Assembly (NCBI GenBank): GCA_016841945.1
Contig: JAENYC010000003.1
Location: 1 to 64,000, forward strand
Origin: Haloplasma contractile
GTDB lineage: Bacteria; Bacillota_I; Bacilli_A; Haloplasmatales; Haloplasmataceae
DNA: 64,000 bases
Reading direction: 5' to 3'
In this document: piece after piece, positions 26,305 to 34,867 of the stretch
Layout: each line of letters opens with the position of its first letter
Numbering within the stretch: position 1 is the first letter of the stretch
Notes under the pieces: model-generated
Databases searched by the model: none
Seen by the model: only the letters and a program-made list of their open reading frames with translations
Told to the model about the DNA's origin: nothing
Program-made: the position numbers and the translations under genes

Positions 26305-26603
26305 TTAAACCATCCTTTCTTATTGATATTATAAATGATTCCCTGAATTCTGCAATTAATATGATAATATAGTTTGTATTATTATATGTCATTTCTAATA
26401 CTTTGATAAATTTTATATAGAAAAAAATGACATATATTTAAACAAAGGGGGGGGGTGGATTTTTCCCAATAATTAACAAACTCTTATTTTAATAAGATAT
26501 ATCATGATAATCTATGATTGGATAATGTTGACTGTTTAAGGTATCAAAATAATATGTTATGATGCTTTTGTATCTTTAAAATATGTATTAGGGAGGTATT
26601 AAA
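26305..26603. promoter_or_regulatory. Divergent cysK / amidase intergenic region
   Basis: Contains a perfect 12-bp inverted repeat (26383-26394 and 26425-26436, TATATGTCATTT / AAATGACATATA) and a G9 tract (26447-26455). The repeat could be an operator for cysK. TTGACT at 26528-26533 is a possible -35 box for the amidase gene. No RNA element recognised. Confidence 0.45.
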
Positions 26604-27560
26604 ATGGGAAAAAAACAACAAATTATTTTTGCCTATTTATTATTATTACTCGTTATTCTAACCTTTCAAATGAAAAGAACACCTGATATTGTATCAGTTA
26701 AGCATATAAATTCAGAAAACACAACAATAGATAATAAGACAACAACTGAAAAAGAAAAGACAGAAAATTCTACAACAACAGAAGAACAAAATCCATTATT
26801 AAATCTAACATTTGATAGTGGAGTATCAATCGATGATTATATCAGATTAGATAATGCATATGTCGCAATTGGAGAAAAAAATCATTATCCATATATGCAA
26901 ATGATTTACGTTGAAAATAATCAGATTATAAAAAAAGGACTACCTTATGTATTTACAGATAGTGTTGGAAAAATTACGAATATAAAAACAAATGGATATT
27001 TCATCACAACAACTGTTGAAAATGAAACAAGCATATATACGCAAGATTTTATTGAGTACAATGATGAATTCATTCCATTTTATAAGAAACAAATTCAGTA
27101 CAACTATAACGAAGGTATTACAATAGAACCTGAATATTTAGTGATTCATGAAACTGCAAATACAGCAGTAGGTGCTGATGCCAATGCACATTACCGCTAT
27201 TGGAATAATAATCCAACAGCCTATGCATCAACTCATTTTGTAGTTGATAGTAATGAAATATATCAAATGCTTGAACTCAATCAAAGTGCATGGCATGTTG
27301 GTGATAATGATGGACATTCTGATATCACAAATTTAAACTCAATTGGCATTGAAGTAGCAGTGAATGCTGATGGTGATTTTAGCGCTGCACGTCAAAATGC
27401 GATTAATCTAACAATTAATATCATGAATACATTAGACATGGATATTTCACAATTAAAACGACATTATGATGCAAGTGGAAAATATTGTCCAACTAATATG
27501 CTTCAAGAGCCTGAGTTGTGGACTGATTTTGTCAATCAAGTTGAAGATGGGTTAGAATAA
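26604..27560 (+). CDS. Membrane-anchored N-acetylmuramoyl-L-alanine amidase (Amidase_2)
   Basis: A 318-aa protein with an uncleaved N-terminal membrane anchor (about 8-24), a Thr/Glu-rich linker, a middle domain (about 68-165) and a C-terminal Amidase_2/PGRP-type catalytic domain. Zinc ligands are the His of LVIHETANT (about 187), His of KRHYDASGK (about 289) and Cys of KYCP (about 296-297); STHFVVD and AWHVGD are also conserved. It would cut the bond between MurNAc and the stem peptide outside the membrane. GGAGG precedes the ATG. Monocistronic, ending in a strong terminator. Confidence 0.9.
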   Translation: MGKKQQIIFAYLLLLLVILTFQMKRTPDIVSVKHINSENTTIDNKTTTEKEKTENSTTTEEQNPLLNLTFDSGVSIDDYIRLDNAYVAIGEKNHYPYMQMIYVENNQIIKKGLPYVFTDSVGKITNIKTNGYFITTTVENETSIYTQDFIEYNDEFIPFYKKQIQYNYNEGITIEPEYLVIHETANTAVGADANAHYRYWNNNPTAYASTHFVVDSNEIYQMLELNQSAWHVGDNDGHSDITNLNSIGIEVAVNADGDFSAARQNAINLTINIMNTLDMDISQLKRHYDASGKYCPTNMLQEPELWTDFVNQVEDGLE

Positions 27561-27565
27561 ATCAT

Positions 27566-27604
27566 AAAAAGAAGACTTTTAAATATAAGAAGTCTTCTTT
27601 TTTT
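27566..27604 (+). terminator. Rho-independent terminator
   Basis: AAAGAAGACTT and AAGTCTTCTTT with a 10-nt loop and a T-run follow the amidase gene. Confidence 0.85.
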
Positions 27605-27667
27605 ATTGTTGTATTATCTTACTATATTTGTCAAAATATAATAAGGATAATATTTTAGGAGGAAAAA

Positions 27668-30175
27668 ATGAAGAAAATCATAATTGTTGGTGGTGTTGCA
27701 GGTGGCGCAACAGCTGCAGCTAGATTAAGACGAATATCTGAAAAAGATCAAATTATCCTATTTGAAAAAGACGAGTTTATTTCATTTGCGAATTGTGGAT
27801 TACCATATTATATTGGTGATGTCATCAAAGACCGTCATAAATTACTCGTACAAACAGTAGAAGGCATGTCAAAACGTTTTAATTTAGATATACGAAATTT
27901 ATCAGAAGTGATTGATATTGATAAAAACAATAAAGTGGTACACGTTAAAAATCATCAAACAAATGAAGAATATGAAGAAACTTACGATACTTTAATCCTG
28001 TCACCCGGTGCTAAAGCAATTACCTTCAAAATTCCAGGTTTAGATAATGCAGAAAATGTTTTCACATTGAGAAATATTCCTGATACTGACACCATTAGAA
28101 GTTTTGTGGATGATAGAAAGCCTAAAACAGCGGTCATTGTTGGTGGCGGTTTTATTGGTTGCGAGATGGCTGAAAATTTGGTTGGACGTGATGTAAATGT
28201 GACATTAGTTGATTTGGCGAATCAAGTGATGGCGCCGCTAGATTTCGAAATGGCTCAGATGGTACATGAAGAAATTATCAATCAAGGAGTGAATCTAATT
28301 CTAGAAGATGCGGTGAGCGAATTTAAGAATAAAGGAACAACATTAGTTTTAAAAAGTGGTAAAACCTTACAAGCTGATATGGTCATTATGGCAATTGGAG
28401 TTACACCTGAAAATGAACTCGCTAAAAAATGTGGTTTAAAGCTTGGAAAACGCGGTCATATCGTAACAACAAAAACACTTCAAACCATCGACGAAGAAAC
28501 CAATATTACCATACCAGATATATATGCCATTGGAGATGCGATAGAAGTATTTGATTACATTGATGACAAAAAAACAGCTATATCTTTGGCTTGGCCTGCT
28601 AATCGTCAAGGACGATTAGTTGCTGACCACATTAATGGAATGGATGTATCTTATAAAGGAACACTAGGTTCTTCTGTTGCGAAAATATTTGATTTAACCG
28701 TTGCATCAACTGGTAATAATGAAAAACTTCTAAAACAAAAAGGAATGGCATATAAAGCTATTCACATACATCGCGGTAATCATGCTGGATATTTCCCTAA
28801 TGCTAAAAACATATGTATAAAATTAATTTTTGATGTAAATGATGGGAAAATACTAGGCGCACAAGCCATCGGTGGCGAAGGAACAGAAAAGCGCATAGAT
28901 GTAATCGCAACTGCGATTAAAGGAAACCTGAGGGTTCTGGATTTACCAGACTTAGAACTCTGTTATGCACCACCTTTTTCATCAGCCAAAGACCCTGTCA
29001 ATATCGCAGGTTATGTTGCTTCTAATGTATACCAAAAAGTATACAAAGTCATTCATTGGAATGAAATTGATGATATTATAAAGAATGATGGTTATTTACT
29101 TGATGTCCGAACCGAAATGGAATATCAGTTAGGACATATTGAAGGAGCTGTTAATATCCCAATCGATGAATTAAGACAGAGAATTAATGAAATCAATCTA
29201 ACCAAAGACAAGCCCATCTATATCAACTGTCAAGTCGGTTTACGGGCCTATCTAGCAGTTCGCATATTACAAGAACATGGTTTTACAAATGTATATAACT
29301 TATCCGGTGGTTATAAAACCTACTTTACTGCGACTCGTTCGATAGATGATTTTAATCAACCTAAATCTCATATTAATAAAGACATTGACACACAAAATCT
29401 AAATGAAGAACAAAATGATGAAATAGAAATGGTAAAAGGTGATAAAATTGTAGCTACAGTTAAAATTGATGCTTGTGGTCTACAGTGTCCGGGTCCTATC
29501 ATGCAAACCTATCAAGCAGTAGAAGAAGCAAAGGAAAGCGATGTCATTCACGTTACTTCAACTGATAGTGGTTTTGCCAAAGATATAGAAAAATGGTGTG
29601 AAAAAACTGGAAATATTTTATTAAACATAGAAAAAGAAAACATTATTTACAATGCTTATATCCAAAAAGGTAAAAAAGAAAAAAATCCTGTCAGGCCACA
29701 TACAAATGAAAATACAACGATTGTATTATTTAGTGGTGATATGGATAAAGCCATGGCGTCAATGATCATTGCTCAAGGTTCTGCTTCTATGGGTAAAAAT
29801 GTCACTGTCTTTTGTACGTTTTGGGGACTAAATTTATTAAGAAAACAACAAAAAATAAGCGTAAACAAAACAAGTATGGAAAGAATGTTTGGACGTATGA
29901 TGCCAAAAGGGCCTAACAAAATGGGTATTTCAAAAATGAATTTTTATGGCATGGGGGCTAGAATGATGAAACGCATCATGAAAAAGAAAAATGTGGATTC
30001 ATTAGAAAATCTAGTTAAAAATGCTCAGGCTACCGGTGTAAAATTAATTGCTTGTACAATGAGCATGGATGTCATGGGTATAAAAAAAGAAGAACTTATT
30101 GATGGTATTGATTATGCTGGTGTTGCAACTTATCTAGCAGAAAGTGAGACAGCTGGTGTTACTTTATTTATATAA
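27668..30175 (+). CDS. Four-module CoA-disulfide reductase-like protein (reductase-rhodanese-TusA-DsrE)
   Basis: An 835-aa fusion. Residues 1-445 are a CoA-disulfide/NADH-dependent persulfide reductase of the two-dinucleotide fold: FAD site IIVGGVAGGATAAARLRR, redox Cys 43 in FANCGLPYY, NAD site VGGGFIGCEMAENL. Residues about 460-555 are a rhodanese domain with catalytic Cys in NCQVGLRAYLA. About 595-670 is a TusA/SirA-like domain with CGLQCPGP. About 680-835 is a DsrE-like domain (TTIVLFSGDMDKAMASMI). All four handle protein- or CoA-bound persulfide sulfur, so the protein probably moves and reduces sulfane sulfur. The family with this architecture is known in Firmicutes. AGGAGG precedes the ATG. 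Confidence 0.9.
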   Translation: MKKIIIVGGVAGGATAAARLRRISEKDQIILFEKDEFISFANCGLPYYIGDVIKDRHKLLVQTVEGMSKRFNLDIRNLSEVIDIDKNNKVVHVKNHQTNEEYEETYDTLILSPGAKAITFKIPGLDNAENVFTLRNIPDTDTIRSFVDDRKPKTAVIVGGGFIGCEMAENLVGRDVNVTLVDLANQVMAPLDFEMAQMVHEEIINQGVNLILEDAVSEFKNKGTTLVLKSGKTLQADMVIMAIGVTPENELAKKCGLKLGKRGHIVTTKTLQTIDEETNITIPDIYAIGDAIEVFDYIDDKKTAISLAWPANRQGRLVADHINGMDVSYKGTLGSSVAKIFDLTVASTGNNEKLLKQKGMAYKAIHIHRGNHAGYFPNAKNICIKLIFDVNDGKILGAQAIGGEGTEKRIDVIATAIKGNLRVLDLPDLELCYAPPFSSAKDPVNIAGYVASNVYQKVYKVIHWNEIDDIIKNDGYLLDVRTEMEYQLGHIEGAVNIPIDELRQRINEINLTKDKPIYINCQVGLRAYLAVRILQEHGFTNVYNLSGGYKTYFTATRSIDDFNQPKSHINKDIDTQNLNEEQNDEIEMVKGDKIVATVKIDACGLQCPGPIMQTYQAVEEAKESDVIHVTSTDSGFAKDIEKWCEKTGNILLNIEKENIIYNAYIQKGKKEKNPVRPHTNENTTIVLFSGDMDKAMASMIIAQGSASMGKNVTVFCTFWGLNLLRKQQKISVNKTSMERMFGRMMPKGPNKMGISKMNFYGMGARMMKRIMKKKNVDSLENLVKNAQATGVKLIACTMSMDVMGIKKEELIDGIDYAGVATYLAESETAGVTLFI

Positions 30176-30212
30176 AAAAAAGGTTAAGAATTAATTAGTT
30201 CTTAACCTTTTC
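30176..30212. terminator. Bidirectional terminator
   Basis: AGGTTAAGAA (30181-30190) and TTCTTAACCT (30199-30208) with A-run before and T-run after, between converging genes. Confidence 0.85.
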
Positions 30213-30213
30213 A

Positions 30214-30384
30214 TTATTTAAATATATTTTTTATTTCACTCGCTATCACATTTAATATATCTTCACCCGTTATTGCTGTTTGTTGTTCAGTATCATCTGT
30301 TTTACTAGATTGATTTTCTTCAATCTCATCACAACTTGTAAGTAAGAATCCCATAAACAATAAACAAAATAAAATTTTCTTCAT
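30214..30384 (-). CDS. Small putative lipoprotein
   Basis: A 56-aa precursor from the ATG at 30384 (AAGGAG 9 nt upstream). A hydrophobic stretch ends in lipobox LLTSC (Cys about residue 18), then a short acidic, Gln/Thr-rich tail. It starts 1 nt past the stop of the upstream secreted-protein gene, in a three-gene unit with the PAP2 gene. Function unknown. Confidence 0.6.
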   Translation of the reverse strand: MKKILFCLLFMGFLLTSCDEIEENQSSKTDDTEQQTAITGEDILNVIASEIKNIFK

Positions 30385-30385
30385 C

Positions 30386-30940
30386 TTATTCCACTCCTTC
30401 ATATGCTGAAATAACAATATTTAAATTGTCTTCAACTACAAAAGATCCATCTACCATTTGATAAGCTGTGTCTTGATTATCAACAAATTGATAAACAGAA
30501 TTTTCTTCAATGATTCCAGCTGAATATGCATTGTCATCAACGGTCTTTACAACACCAACTGTTGGGTCAATCGTAATATGGGAACTATAATAAGCATTAA
30601 AGCCATTCTCTGTAACAGTGTAGCTATTAATTAACCATCTTGCTATATCTGTACCCGCTTCATTTGTGACAATAATAATTGATTCACTTGCTAAAACCTC
30701 TGCTCCATCATACATGTATTTTAATTGCCCTACATAGATCGTTACCATCTCTCCAGCTTCTACATGCCCATTTAGAAACGATGATTCATTAGGTATTTCA
30801 TTAATTTCTACGTTAAATTTATAAGCACTCGTAATCGTAACCGAATCAAATGGATAGGATATCGTTTCTTCAGCATTTGTTGAAATACCTGTAAATACAA
30901 ACATCATGATAAAACACGTCAATATAAAAAATCTTTTCAA
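30386..30940 (-). CDS. Secreted protein of unknown function
   Basis: A 184-aa protein with a signal peptide (cleavage likely after STNA, residue 23). The mature part is beta-rich, with repeated VT/VV patterns such as GEMVTIYVGQLKYMYDG, and has no Cys. Middle gene of the PAP2-secreted protein-lipoprotein unit. GGAGATG precedes the ATG. No family recognised. Confidence 0.65.
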   Translation of the reverse strand: MKRFFILTCFIMMFVFTGISTNAEETISYPFDSVTITSAYKFNVEINEIPNESSFLNGHVEAGEMVTIYVGQLKYMYDGAEVLASESIIIVTNEAGTDIARWLINSYTVTENGFNAYYSSHITIDPTVGVVKTVDDNAYSAGIIEENSVYQFVDNQDTAYQMVDGSFVVEDNLNIVISAYEGVE

Positions 30941-30966
30941 AATAGTTCATCTCCTTTTGATATTTT

Positions 30967-31536
30967 TTACTTTGAAGAAACTTTTTTTCGGTTTAATACT
31001 CTTCTTTCTTGAAAAGTCTTATAATGATTAAATAATAAAATCGCTAACATACTACAAATAAAGCCCATTAATATACCTGCTATAATATCGGATGTAAAAT
31101 GAACATATAGATATATTCTTGAAAATGCGATAAGAGATGCTAACACATAAGTTAATATCGCATATGGCTTTTTAAAATACTTCCCAAAAACAAATGCTGC
31201 CGCAAATGATGAAGAAGTATGACCAGAGGGGAATGAAAAAGATGTTGGTTCATCAATCAATAAATTAATATGATTTAACCCAATAAAAGGTCTATCTCTT
31301 CTAATCACATTCTTTAATATATTATCGTTAATAATTAAACTGAATAATAACGCAAAAAGTGCGATAAATCCAATATATCTTGTTTTAGGACTAATTAATA
31401 ATATAGCACATATAATTATCCAAATGATTCCATGGTCACCAAGGGTTGTTAAAAACACCATGATTTTATCCATAAATGGTGAGGATAAAACATCTTGTAT
31501 AAAATCTAGTACTGCATAATCTAATTCTCTTATCAT
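30967..31536 (-). CDS. PAP2-family membrane phosphatase
   Basis: A 189-aa protein with six predicted membrane spans and the three phosphatase motifs: KNVIRRDRP (C1), PSGHTS (C2) and SRIYLYVHFTSD (C3, catalytic His and Asp). It probably removes phosphate from phosphatidic acid, phosphatidylglycerol phosphate or undecaprenyl pyrophosphate on the outer membrane face; the sequence does not tell which. The ATG at 31536 (MIRELDY) has GGAGG 9 nt upstream and is preferred to an earlier start. Confidence 0.9.
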   Translation of the reverse strand: MIRELDYAVLDFIQDVLSSPFMDKIMVFLTTLGDHGIIWIIICAILLISPKTRYIGFIALFALLFSLIINDNILKNVIRRDRPFIGLNHINLLIDEPTSFSFPSGHTSSSFAAAFVFGKYFKKPYAILTYVLASLIAFSRIYLYVHFTSDIIAGILMGFICSMLAILLFNHYKTFQERRVLNRKKVSSK

Positions 31537-31768
31537 AAGTATTACCTCCATATATACTAGGTTTATTATAATATATATTCAATTCCTTTACTAGTTAATT
31601 CCATTATTTCTTCATATTTTTATAAAAAATGAGTAAAGTTCCCACTTTACTCATCTTTATAAAACCACAAGATATCAGTTACATTCTATTATATGCGATT
31701 AAAATATCATGGTTACAATATTATGAATACTTACCATATTATGTCATACACTAACAACTGGTGATAAG

Positions 31769-32251
31769 ATGAAAAGAAGAGAATTATATGAAAACCTCAT
31801 CCATATAAATGAGACATATTCAATGCAGGTTGATAAAGACAATGATGAATATGTTAATATTTATAAACATCATACTTTGCTAGAACAATTTAAATTAAAT
31901 CGAAAAATATATACTTTATTTAAAATCCTTCAAGATTATATTCAAGAAGATGATTATATCATTGTAGAAGATAATCAGGCTAAAATCTATGGAAAAGAAA
32001 TCTATTTATATGAAGATATTTACATGAGAATAAATGCTTCTAGAGCTTGTTTAACCCTTGATTTCTATCATAAGATAAATGAACAAGAGATAAAATTAAT
32101 CTATCTCACAAAATTAATCTATACCAGTCAAAAATTATTTCATATGATGTTAATTCCTAAAAAGTTAGAAAAAACACCCAGCTACTATGTCACAAATGTA
32201 TTTAAATTTTTAGATATGATTGAACTTCTTCGGTATGAGAATAGTTCTTAA
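31769..32251 (+). CDS. Hypothetical protein, first of a tandem pair
   Basis: A 160-aa soluble protein with no Cys-rich or membrane segments. It is about 40 percent similar to the next gene along its whole length: shared blocks include YSMQVDKD/YSMQIDPN, EQFKLNRKIYTLFK/EQFSLKRRIFTLFK, YGKEI, and SQKLFHMMLIPKK/TQKLFHNMLIPKK. The start follows GGTGATAAG. Function unknown. Confidence 0.7.
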   Translation: MKRRELYENLIHINETYSMQVDKDNDEYVNIYKHHTLLEQFKLNRKIYTLFKILQDYIQEDDYIIVEDNQAKIYGKEIYLYEDIYMRINASRACLTLDFYHKINEQEIKLIYLTKLIYTSQKLFHMMLIPKKLEKTPSYYVTNVFKFLDMIELLRYENSS

Positions 32252-32277
32252 TGCAAATAATAAAAGATGGTGATAAA

Positions 32278-32751
32278 ATGAAAAAAAGAGATTTATTTCT
32301 AGATAAAATACAAATTGATGACATCTATTCCATGCAAATTGATCCAAATACTTTAGAAACGGTGAATATATATGAGAACAATCAATTAATTGAACAATTT
32401 TCTTTAAAAAGAAGAATTTTTACGCTATTTAAGACCTTACAAAAATATATCAATAGTGATGATTCTATCTTAGATAAAGAGAGAAATATAAAACTATATG
32501 GAAAAGAAATACCTATTAAAGAAGATATCTTTATGAAAGTAAGTGATGAACATAAAGAATTAATTGTTAAGTTTTATCATAAGCAAGATGAAAAGAATGT
32601 ACTCTATTTAACAAAGATGAATTATATGACACAGAAATTATTTCACAATATGTTAATCCCTAAAAAAGTGATTGAAAATCCGAAATATCAACTTCTAAAT
32701 CCAAAGGAATTTAAAGATTTAATGGATATATTGAGTGTCATCAAAATATAA
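32278..32751 (+). CDS. Hypothetical protein, second of a tandem pair
   Basis: A 157-aa paralogue of the preceding gene, from the ATG at 32278 (GGTGATAAA just upstream; an upstream in-frame ATG at 32251 overlaps the first gene's stop and lacks a ribosome site). Conserved blocks with its twin suggest a small alpha/beta domain with a C-terminal helical LFH-MLIPKK motif. Cotranscribed with its twin; a terminator follows at once. Confidence 0.7.
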   Translation: MKKRDLFLDKIQIDDIYSMQIDPNTLETVNIYENNQLIEQFSLKRRIFTLFKTLQKYINSDDSILDKERNIKLYGKEIPIKEDIFMKVSDEHKELIVKFYHKQDEKNVLYLTKMNYMTQKLFHNMLIPKKVIENPKYQLLNPKEFKDLMDILSVIKI

Positions 32752-32776
32752 AAAATCTCCACATGGAGATTTTTTA
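32750..32776. terminator. Bidirectional terminator
   Basis: AAAAAATCTCC, ACAT loop, GGAGATTTTTT between converging genes. Confidence 0.9.
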
Positions 32777-33169
32777 GTTCTTATTTAATATATCATATGC
32801 TTTTTTTGAATGCATATATAGTTTCATTGAAAAGGATAAATTCTTATTATCTAAATCAGTCGTTAAATGATCATAATTAATTCTCTTAGATAAAAGTAGT
32901 GACAAACACTTATCTTTGTCATATTGATAGTTAGTCAATATCCATTGATATTGCTTATATAAATAAATACCATATATAGATTCTGATAAAAACACAATAA
33001 TTAATAAAATGTTAAAAATAACAATCCCTAAATACTTTTCATCAAAATCTTTTATCAATAGAAAAATAAGTAAACTGAAGAAAAAAAGAGTAGAATAAAG
33101 GGTATATTTAAATAATTTCCTTGCTAATTTTATTAATTCTTCAACATGATGTTCAAATTGTTTATTCAT
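32774..33169 (-). CDS. Hypothetical two-span membrane protein
   Basis: A 131-aa protein with a charged N-terminus, two adjacent membrane segments (about 22-42 and 50-73) and a soluble helical C-terminal half. It starts 4 nt after the stop of the DHH phosphoesterase gene, so they are cotranscribed. No family recognised. Confidence 0.65.
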   Translation of the reverse strand: MNKQFEHHVEELIKLARKLFKYTLYSTLFFFSLLIFLLIKDFDEKYLGIVIFNILLIIVFLSESIYGIYLYKQYQWILTNYQYDKDKCLSLLLSKRINYDHLTTDLDNKNLSFSMKLYMHSKKAYDILNKN

Positions 33170-33173
33170 TATA

Positions 33174-34115
33174 TTACCTCATTTCTTTTAGATAGTTATC
33201 TAAGTCCTTAACGAGCTTGTCGACAATATCAAAGTCATTCACAATCACACCGCATGCAAACTTGTGACCTCCACCTCCATATTTTTCAGCATACTGATTT
33301 ATCGGTATACCGTTCGAGCGTAAGCTAATGCGGATTCGATTTGTTTTATAATCAAATATAGCCACGAAATATATTTTTACAAGGGTTGTATTAGATAAAG
33401 TATTTACTAATACATTTGATATACTTGAATCAACTAAATATTTATCACATAATTTTTTATCTATTTTTATATATCCTACACCATGTGAAGTACAAGTAAA
33501 ATTAGAAGCAACATAACCTCTTAACCTAGTGATGTTTAATGCTTCATCATAAATTGAATGATAGATTTCACTTTTATTAAACTTGTATTCAAGTAATATA
33601 GAAGCCAAAGATAAAGTACGGTGGTTAACTGCTTCTGTTTTAAAACGATTGGTATCTGTGATGATTCCATAGTACAACACCTTAGCACCACTAGCAGTCA
33701 ATGTTAATTCTTCTTTATTTTGAAGATAAAAATCCACAATCATTTCACAACAGGAAGCATAACCCGTATCAATCCATTCTAAAGAACAAGTATTCTCAAT
33801 TTTAGGATGATGGTCAATTTTTATAAGTTCATTTCCTTTTCTATATCGATTATCAGAGATTCTTTCAACATTGGCAACATCAAGTATAAAAACCAAGGCA
33901 TTTTCATACTGTTCATCGCGAATATGATCCATTCTTCCTAATGCATAAAATTCTGTTGTTTCTTCTCCGACTGCAAACACTTTTTTTTCTGGAAAAGAGG
34001 CTTTAATGATATCTTTTAACCCTAATTGGCTTCCTATACAATCTCCATCAGGTCTTATATGTCTATGTATTATAATTGTATCATAGTCTTTTATTTTATT
34101 TAATATAAAATCCAT
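33174..34115 (-). CDS. DHH/DHHA1 phosphoesterase (NrnA-like)
   Basis: A 313-aa protein of the bifunctional oligoribonuclease / pAp phosphatase NrnA family. DHH motifs: RHIRPDGDCIGS (motif I, about 18-29), VFILDVAN (II), IDHHP (III, DHH), IITDTNRF (IV), and the DHHA1 glycine-rich GGGGHKFACGV near the C-terminus for substrate binding. Such enzymes degrade nanoRNAs, pAp or pApA from c-di-AMP breakdown. The ATG at 34115 is preceded by GGAGG at 5 nt. It lies back to back with a BusR-like gene, which fits a c-di-AMP theme. Confidence 0.88.
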   Translation of the reverse strand: MDFILNKIKDYDTIIIHRHIRPDGDCIGSQLGLKDIIKASFPEKKVFAVGEETTEFYALGRMDHIRDEQYENALVFILDVANVERISDNRYRKGNELIKIDHHPKIENTCSLEWIDTGYASCCEMIVDFYLQNKEELTLTASGAKVLYYGIITDTNRFKTEAVNHRTLSLASILLEYKFNKSEIYHSIYDEALNITRLRGYVASNFTCTSHGVGYIKIDKKLCDKYLVDSSISNVLVNTLSNTTLVKIYFVAIFDYKTNRIRISLRSNGIPINQYAEKYGGGGHKFACGVIVNDFDIVDKLVKDLDNYLKEMR

Positions 34116-34163
34116 GTGTTCCTCCACATACTTTTTAAATATTATAACACATGTCTTTATTTC

Positions 34164-34193
34164 TTAACATAGATATCTTTAAAAAAATATGAT
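34164..34193 (+). promoter_or_regulatory. Putative sigma-A promoter for the BusR-like gene
   Basis: TTAACA (34164-34169), 18-nt spacer, TATGAT (34188-34193), 35 nt before the start codon. Confidence 0.4.
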
Positions 34194-34227
34194 AAGATAT
34201 AGTTAATAAAAATAAGGAGTTACTGAT

Positions 34228-34854
34228 ATGCGGTTAAAAGAGTTTTCCAGATTTAATAAAATTGCTTTAGATATTGCCTATCGAATTCAAAATAATGAAC
34301 TCGTTGAAGGGATGAAAATAAAAGGTCGTTCACAATTATCTAGTGAATATAATGTATCTTCTGAGACAATCAGAAGAGCCATTAGTGTTTTAAAAGAATC
34401 TGATGTTGTTGAAGTCATTGAAAAAAGCGGTGTCATTATTAAGAGTAAGCAAAATGCGTTAAAATTCATAAGAACCTATGATATGTATATCGATTTAAAC
34501 AACAAGCAAAAAGAATTACATCAATTATTAGAACAGAAAAAAAGAGTAGATAAAGAGATTGAGGAACACTTTTTTGAAATAATAGATATTTCATCTAAAT
34601 TAAAACATAAAGATGAGATTCCCTATTATCATTGTGATATCCAAAAGCATTCCCATTTAATTAATCAATCATTAAAACACACACATTTTTATCAACACAC
34701 CAACGCTACGATTATCGCAATAAAAAGGGACGAAGAAGTATTTATTTCTGTTCATAAGGATTTTATTTTTGAATATAAGGATATCATCTATTTTGTATGT
34801 AAAAATGAAGATTATAACAAAACCATACAATTTATAAAAAAAAGCACTTCATAA
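34228..34854 (+). CDS. GntR-type regulator with RCK_C domain (BusR-like)
   Basis: A 208-aa protein with a GntR winged HTH (about 1-75; GRSQLSSEYNVSSETIRRAIS), a coiled-coil linker (about 85-125) and a C-terminal RCK_C/TrkA_C domain (about 140-205; NATIIAIKRDEEVFISVHKDF). This is the architecture of BusR of lactic acid bacteria, which represses compatible-solute or potassium uptake genes when bound to c-di-AMP. The ligand here is inferred. AAGGAG precedes the ATG. A KtrA-type K+ regulator lies at 61.3-61.9 kb. Monocistronic, sharing a terminator with ftsZ. Confidence 0.8.
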   Translation: MRLKEFSRFNKIALDIAYRIQNNELVEGMKIKGRSQLSSEYNVSSETIRRAISVLKESDVVEVIEKSGVIIKSKQNALKFIRTYDMYIDLNNKQKELHQLLEQKKRVDKEIEEHFFEIIDISSKLKHKDEIPYYHCDIQKHSHLINQSLKHTHFYQHTNATIIAIKRDEEVFISVHKDFIFEYKDIIYFVCKNEDYNKTIQFIKKSTS

Positions 34855-34866
34855 AAGTGCTTTTTC
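34838..34866. terminator. Bidirectional terminator
   Basis: AAAGCACTT (34841-34849) and AAGTGCTTT (34855-34863) with flanking A- and T-runs between the converging regulator and ftsZ genes. Confidence 0.85.
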
Positions 34867-34867
34867 T

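Noticed and set aside
26305-26603. SAM riboswitch or T-box leader for cysK
   Set aside because: None of the conserved core sequences (for example the T-box AGGGTGGNACCGCG) is present; only a simple inverted repeat.
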